Shown piece by piece: positions 7,234-10,501 of a DNA stretch of 10,501 nt (the stretch's first letter is position 1; the number at the start of each line of letters is the position of its first letter). The notes under the pieces are model-generated. The model had not been told where the DNA came from. It worked only from the letters and a program-made list of their open reading frames with translations, and ran no database searches. Source of the DNA: Pseudomonadota bacterium (lineage in GTDB: Bacteria > Pseudomonadota > Alphaproteobacteria > Ferrovibrionales > Ferrovibrionaceae); the NCBI GenBank assembly GCA_021793055.1, contig JAJYTL010000091.1, forward strand, positions 1 to 10,501, given 5' to 3'. Position numbers and translations under genes: made by a program.

Positions 7234-7257
7234 TTGCAATTCGATGCCGCAAATGCG
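7229..7257 (+). promoter_or_regulatory. Second inverted repeat, nine-base arms
   Basis: CGCATTTGC (7229-7237) and GCAAATGCG (7249-7257) are exact reverse complements with an 11-base spacer. The left arm overlaps the right arm of the Fur-box-like palindrome. It could be a second operator half-pair bound on one DNA face or a leader-RNA hairpin. There is no T-tract after it, so it is not a terminator. Confidence 0.5.
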
Positions 7258-7308
7258 GAATCCCAAACGAAATGAGACAGGCCGTGCGCTGCCGGGATAT
7301 CGGGCTGC

Positions 7309-7316
7309 GGAGAGGA
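7309..7316 (+). promoter_or_regulatory. Ribosome binding site fixing the beta-barrel gene start
   Basis: GGAGAGGA lies five bases before the ATG at 7322. The frame is open 48 codons further upstream through the promoter and operator region, so this site decides in favour of 7322, which also yields a proper signal peptide. Confidence 0.7.
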
Positions 7317-7321
7317 TACGT

Positions 7322-8107
7322 ATGTCGGATCGCGGCAAGAGAGAGTTTTGGCGCCGGCTTTTCGTGCTGGCGGCGCTTGCCGGCGCGCTCGTCGTGGCGG
7401 GCGAGCGGCCGGCCCGAGCCGACTTCAAGGTCTATTCGCCTTATGTGGTCAAGGGCGAGGCCGAGATCGAGACCGAGGGCTTTCGCAGTTTCGACCGCGC
7501 GGCGGCGAAGAACGACGCCCGCGGTTACAATCTCGCCTTGGCCTATACGCCGACCGACTACTGGCGCCCGGAGATCGAAGGCGAGTGGGCGGGCAGTCCG
7601 GGCGGCGGCACCGCTTTCGTCGCGTCGACCTTCGAGAACGTGTTCCAGTTGACGCCGCAAGGCGAATACGCGGCCGACTTCGGCGCCCTCGCCGAAATCT
7701 CGCGCGGGTTTGGCGCGGGCAGTCCCGATTCGGTGAATTTCGGTCCGATCGTCGCCAAATCCTTCGGCCGGCTTGATGCCACGCTCAACCTGTTTTTTGC
7801 GCACGACATCGGGCCGAACGGCAGCGGCGGCACCGCGGTCACTTATGCGGCGCAGGCGAAGTGGCGCTGGCGGCCGGCCTTCCAACCGGGCGTCGAGTTC
7901 TTCGGCGACCCCGGAACGCTCGGCCATTTCCGCGCCTACGGCGATCAGGACAATCGCGCCGGGCCGGTGATCGTGGGCTACGTGCCGTTGCCGTCTTTCG
8001 GCCTCGGCGCGGCGCTCCGCTACGACGTCGGCTATCTTTTCGGCGCCTCGCGGGCGGCGCCATCCGGCACTCTCAAAGGGCAGGTGGAATATGAATTCTA
8101 TTTCTAA
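7322..8107 (+). CDS. Predicted outer-membrane beta-barrel protein of the iron-uptake operon
   Basis: The 261-residue precursor starts MSDRGKREFWRR and has a hydrophobic signal segment (about 13-27) with likely signal peptidase I cleavage after ARA (33), giving DFKVYSPYVVKGEAEIE. The mature part alternates polar and hydrophobic residues, with repeated aromatic-flanked strands: YNLALAYTPTDYWRPEIEGEW (69-89), AADFGALAEI, ATLNLFFAHDIG (153-164), AAQAKWRWRP, LGAALRYDVGYLF (228-240). It ends VEYEFYF with a terminal Phe, the signal for BAM-assisted barrel insertion. These are hallmarks of a small outer-membrane barrel, without a TonB-dependent receptor plug. I do not recognise a named family. Its stop overlaps the cupredoxin gene by 17 bases, so the two are coupled. 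It may act as a diffusion channel or anchor for the iron system (inference). Confidence 0.82.
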   Translation: MSDRGKREFWRRLFVLAALAGALVVAGERPARADFKVYSPYVVKGEAEIETEGFRSFDRAAAKNDARGYNLALAYTPTDYWRPEIEGEWAGSPGGGTAFVASTFENVFQLTPQGEYAADFGALAEISRGFGAGSPDSVNFGPIVAKSFGRLDATLNLFFAHDIGPNGSGGTAVTYAAQAKWRWRPAFQPGVEFFGDPGTLGHFRAYGDQDNRAGPVIVGYVPLPSFGLGAALRYDVGYLFGASRAAPSGTLKGQVEYEFYF

Positions 8108-8471
8108 TCGCGCGGCGCCGCGGCGCAGGCACGCCTTTCGTCGCGCAGCGCTTCGCCTTGCCCTCGCGCTGGCGATCGCCGGGATGCCGGCTCTGGCGCG
8201 CGCCGACACCGCGGGCTATACGCTGGTCTTGAAGGATCACCGCTTCCAGCCCGCGACGATCGAGATTCCGGCCAACACCCGCGTCCGGCTCACGGTGCGG
8301 AACCTCGATCCGACGCCGGAGGAGTTCGACAGCTTCGATCTCAACCGTGAGAAAGTAGTGATGGGCGGCGGTCAGGGCGTGGTCTATATCGGCCCGCTCG
8401 ATCCCGGCACCTACAAATTCATGGGCGAGTTCCATGCCGCGACGGCGCAAGGGCGGATTGTCGCGAAATGA
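8091..8471 (+). CDS. Periplasmic cupredoxin-fold protein, cysteine-free (FtrB/EfeO-N type)
   Basis: The 126-residue precursor has a twin-basic N-region and hydrophobic core (about 19-36), with probable cleavage after ALARA (38). The mature domain follows the cupredoxin-like pattern: LKDHRFQPATIEIPANTRVRLTVRN with His50, then TPEEFDSFDLNREKVV (residues 75-90), a turn VYIGPLDPGTYKFMGEFH (98-115) and TAQGRIVAK. It contains no cysteine, so a type-1 blue copper site is impossible. The acidic pair Glu78/Glu79 and His115 match the metal-site region seen in FtrB and EfeO-type cupredoxin domains that accompany FTR1 permeases. Its probable job is to bind or oxidise iron, perhaps with copper, before transport. 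GGTGG lies just before the ATG. It overlaps the barrel gene and sits 56 bases ahead of the permease. Confidence 0.87.
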   Translation: MNSISNRAAPRRRHAFRRAALRLALALAIAGMPALARADTAGYTLVLKDHRFQPATIEIPANTRVRLTVRNLDPTPEEFDSFDLNREKVVMGGGQGVVYIGPLDPGTYKFMGEFHAATAQGRIVAK

Positions 8472-8527
8472 TCCAAAAGACGTTCACGGACGGTCGGTTC
8501 TTCACGGGTAACAGGTAGAGGCAATCG

Positions 8528-9397
8528 ATGCTGGCGACATTGATCATCGTGTTTCGCGAGGTGCTCGAGGCGGCGCTGATCGTCGGCATCGTGCTCGCCG
8601 CGAGCAAGGGCATCGCGCGGCGCGGGTTGTGGGTCGCGGGCGGCATCGCCGGCGGCCTTCTCGGTGCCTCCCTGGTCGCCGCCTTCGCCGGCAGCATCGC
8701 GAATTTCGCGTCCGGCATGGGCCAGGAATTGCTCGACGCCGGGGTGCTTTTCGCTGCCGTGGTCATGCTCGGCTGGCACAATGTCTGGATGGCGCGTCAC
8801 GGCCGCGATCTCGCCGCCGAGATGCGCGCCGTCGGCGCCGCGGTCGGCGCCGGCCGCTCGCCGCTTTACGCGCTCGGCCTCGTGGTCGCGCTGGCGGTGA
8901 TGCGCGAGGGATCGGAGGTCGTGCTTTTCGTCTATTCCATCGCGCTTTCCGATCCCGGCACCGCCGGGCCGATGGCGATCGGCGGCCTGTTCGGGCTTGG
9001 CCTCGGCGTCGCGGTCGGGGCGATGCTCTATCTCGGCCTGCTCCGCATCTCGACCCGTTATCTTTTCACCGCGACGAGCTGGCTGATCGTGCTGCTTGCC
9101 GCCGGCCTTGCCGCCCAGGGCGCCGCCTTTCTCGTCCAGGCCGGCCTTCTGCCGGCGTTCGGCCACAACATCTGGAACATGTCCGCCGTCCTGTCCGAGC
9201 GCAGCTTGGCCGGCCAGGTGCTGCACACGCTGATCGGCTACATCGCACGGCCGAACGGCATCGAACTGATCTTTTACGGCTCGGTGCTGACGGTGAACGG
9301 CGTCTTGTTCCGGCTTTTCGGCAAGGCCCCGATCGCGGTGGCCGCCCGGGTTCCGGCGGGTGCGCCGCTGCCGCCGGAAATGCCAACCAAGGTTTGA
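8528..9397 (+). CDS. FTR1 family high-affinity iron permease
   Basis: The 289-residue inner-membrane protein has about seven hydrophobic segments. It carries the two FTR1 iron-binding motifs on membrane helices: REVLE (residues 10-14, helix 1) and REGSE (126-130, helix 4). Family members (yeast Ftr1, bacterial EfeU, FtrC) move ferric iron that has been oxidised at the membrane surface. Other features are GWHNVWMARHGRDL (82-95) in the loop after helix 3 and TSWLIVLLAAGLAAQGAAFL (183-202). The C-terminal tail is hydrophilic and Pro-rich. AGAGG precedes the ATG by about seven bases. Together with the upstream barrel and cupredoxin it forms a compact iron-uptake unit. I give no symbol because efeU and ftrC are both possible and the partner set does not match either system exactly. 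Confidence 0.93.
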   Translation: MLATLIIVFREVLEAALIVGIVLAASKGIARRGLWVAGGIAGGLLGASLVAAFAGSIANFASGMGQELLDAGVLFAAVVMLGWHNVWMARHGRDLAAEMRAVGAAVGAGRSPLYALGLVVALAVMREGSEVVLFVYSIALSDPGTAGPMAIGGLFGLGLGVAVGAMLYLGLLRISTRYLFTATSWLIVLLAAGLAAQGAAFLVQAGLLPAFGHNIWNMSAVLSERSLAGQVLHTLIGYIARPNGIELIFYGSVLTVNGVLFRLFGKAPIAVAARVPAGAPLPPEMPTKV

Positions 9398-9434
9398 CGG
9401 CGGCCGCCGCCTGGGCCAGCATGAGCCGAATCTG

Positions 9435-9441
9435 AAGGAGG
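9435..9441 (+). promoter_or_regulatory. Consensus ribosome binding site of the rhodanese gene
   Basis: AAGGAGG lies five bases before the ATG at 9447, a near-perfect Shine-Dalgarno sequence. It rules out the longer in-frame reading from 9360, which would overlap the permease gene by 38 bases. Confidence 0.8.
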
Positions 9442-9446
9442 ATGTG

Positions 9447-9863
9447 ATGGCGTTGAAGATGGGTGTGCAGGCCCTGGTCGCGCAGGCGATGAAGGAAATC
9501 GAGACCCTGGAGGTCGCCAAGGCGCGCGCGCTGCACGGCCAGGCGGACGTGGTTTTCGTCGATCTTCGCGACGTGCGCGAACTCGAACGCGACGGCGTAG
9601 TTCCGGGCGCCGTCCATGCGCCCCGCGGCATGCTGGAGTTCTGGGTCGATCCCGCGAGCCCCTACTACAAGCCGGTCTTCACCGAGGACAAGCGTTACGT
9701 GCTGTTCTGTGCTGCCGGCCAGCGCTCGGCGCTCGCCACCAAGACGTTGAAGGACATGGGCCTGCCGCGCGTCGCCCATATTGAGGGCGGCTTCCGCGCC
9801 TGGCGGGAATCCGGGGCGCCGGTGGCGCCGCGCGAGGCCAAAACCGCGAAAAGCGGGGCGTAA
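9447..9863 (+). CDS. Rhodanese-like domain protein
   Basis: This 138-residue single-domain protein has the rhodanese order: an N-terminal helix (MKEIETLEVAKARAL), DVVFVDLRDVRELERDGVVPGAVHAPRGML (residues 34-63), and the active-site loop VLFCAAGQRSALA with Cys88, ending GLPRVAHIEGGFRAWRESG (105-123). Rhodaneses carry sulfur as a cysteine persulfide, using thiosulfate or protein donors; the true substrate is unknown. The insert FWVDPASPYYKPVF (65-78) before the catalytic strand is typical of a subset annotated as single-domain rhodanese or thiosulfate sulfurtransferase. No signal peptide is present, so it is cytoplasmic. It starts 49 bases after the iron permease, and only three bases separate it from the amidohydrolase, so coupling to the latter is tighter. 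Confidence 0.9.
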   Translation: MALKMGVQALVAQAMKEIETLEVAKARALHGQADVVFVDLRDVRELERDGVVPGAVHAPRGMLEFWVDPASPYYKPVFTEDKRYVLFCAAGQRSALATKTLKDMGLPRVAHIEGGFRAWRESGAPVAPREAKTAKSGA

Positions 9864-9866
9864 GCG

Positions 9867-10501
9867 ATGTCGGAGCGGGCCGCGGCCGATAGCTCGAAGG
9901 CCTCGAACCTTCGCGTCAACACCGAGCGGCTTTGGCAGAGCCTGATGCGGCTTGCCGAAATCGGCGGCACCGAGAAGGGCGGCGTTCGCCGGCTCGCGCT
10001 GACCGACGAAGACCGCGAAGGCCGCGATCTTTTCGTCTCCTGGTGCCGCGCCGCCGGGCTCACCGTCAGCATCGACCGCATGGGCAATATTTTCGCCCGC
10101 CGCGCCGGCACCGACGACAGCCTGCCGCCAGTCGTCACCGGCAGCCATCTCGATACCCAGCCGACCGGCGGCAAGTTCGACGGTGCCTATGGCGTGCTCG
10201 CCGGGCTCGAAGTCATCCGCACCCTGAACGATCATGGGCTGCGCACCCGGGCGCCGATCGAGGTCGCGATGTGGACCAACGAGGAGGGCTCACGCTTCGC
10301 GCCGGCGATGGTGGCATCCGGCGTCTATGCCGGCATCTTCGATGAGGATTACGCCCTCTCGCGCGCCGACGTCGACGGCAAGACCATGGGCGAGGAACTC
10401 GCCCGCATCGGCTATGCCGGCGACCGGCCGACCGGCGGGCGGCCGTTCCGCGCCTTACTCGAATGCCATATTGAGCAAGGCCCGGTGCTGGAGACCGCCG
10501 G
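9867..10501 (+). CDS. M20-family Zn-dependent amidohydrolase (N-carbamoyl-amino-acid hydrolase / allantoate amidohydrolase type), partial
   Basis: The first 211 residues are present and the gene runs off the window. The N-terminus reads LRVNTERLWQSLMRLAEIGGTEKGGVRRLALTDEDREGR, typical of this hydantoinase/carbamoylase group. The di-metal site is visible in order: TGSHLDTQP (His94), GGKFDGAYGV (Asp105), WTNEEGSRFAP (Glu139/Glu140) and ECHIEQGPVLE (His201). Family members hydrolyse the N-carbamoyl or ureido group of N-carbamoyl-L-amino acids, beta-ureidopropionate or allantoate, releasing CO2 and ammonia. The fragment does not decide the substrate. The full protein is usually about 410 residues, so about half is missing. 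A weak GGGG element lies before the ATG; translation probably depends on coupling to the rhodanese gene, which ends three bases upstream. Confidence 0.93.
   Translation, partial: MSERAAADSSKASNLRVNTERLWQSLMRLAEIGGTEKGGVRRLALTDEDREGRDLFVSWCRAAGLTVSIDRMGNIFARRAGTDDSLPPVVTGSHLDTQPTGGKFDGAYGVLAGLEVIRTLNDHGLRTRAPIEVAMWTNEEGSRFAPAMVASGVYAGIFDEDYALSRADVDGKTMGEELARIGYAGDRPTGGRPFRALLECHIEQGPVLETA

Noticed and set aside
7178..7321. N-terminal extension of the barrel gene to 7178
   Set aside because: It would bury the signal peptide 48 residues in and run through the promoter and inverted repeats. The GGAGAGGA site supports the start at 7322.
7022..8209. Long minus-strand frame (395 residues) opposite the barrel gene
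   Set aside because: The plus-strand protein has a signal peptide, strand pattern and C-terminal Phe. The minus-strand reading crosses the terminator and operator and is a shadow.

Overview
The window is GC-rich chromosomal DNA that most resembles a free-living alphaproteobacterium, possibly Rhodospirillales-like. The best lineage markers are a DUF1476 protein (the alphaproteobacterial F1-ATPase zeta-inhibitor family) next to purB, and the gene order sfsA-map-radC. I see no rRNA, tRNA, insertion sequence, phage gene or CRISPR array. Most genes are core or housekeeping.

Layout. At the left, a DUF1476 gene (249-587, +) converges on purB. Positions 624-4448 hold a minus-strand block read sfsA -> map -> radC -> purB: a sugar fermentation stimulation protein, type I methionine aminopeptidase, RadC, and adenylosuccinate lyase. 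sfsA and map overlap by ATGA. purB probably has its own promoter. radC is odd: clear RadC coding sequence continues upstream of its first in-frame ATG, but the well-placed start and ribosome site are in another frame. sfsA carries eight consecutive AT-rich, rare-type codons that contain a perfect TATAAT. A stand-alone CinA-type molybdopterin-binding-fold gene (4651-5412, +) diverges from sfsA and converges on a small Sel1-repeat protein with a C-terminal membrane anchor (5457-5894, -). A fumarylacetoacetate hydrolase-family enzyme (6183-7025, +) follows and ends at a strong rho-independent terminator.

The most interesting part is 7178-9397 and what follows. After the terminator come a sigma70-like promoter, a Fur-box-like palindrome and a second nine-base inverted repeat. 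Then three tightly packed genes encode a predicted outer-membrane beta-barrel, a cysteine-free periplasmic cupredoxin-fold protein and an FTR1-family iron permease with two RExxE motifs. Together they read as an iron-uptake unit spanning outer membrane, periplasm and inner membrane. The P19/FtrA iron-binding protein and FtrD ferredoxin-type protein of FtrABCD systems are not seen. The same strand continues with a rhodanese-domain protein and, three bases later, an M20-family zinc amidohydrolase (N-carbamoyl-amino-acid hydrolase/allantoate amidohydrolase type) cut by the window end.

All functions are assigned from recognisable motifs, lengths and gene order read by eye. No database search was run. 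Promoter and operator calls are inferences from sequence pattern.
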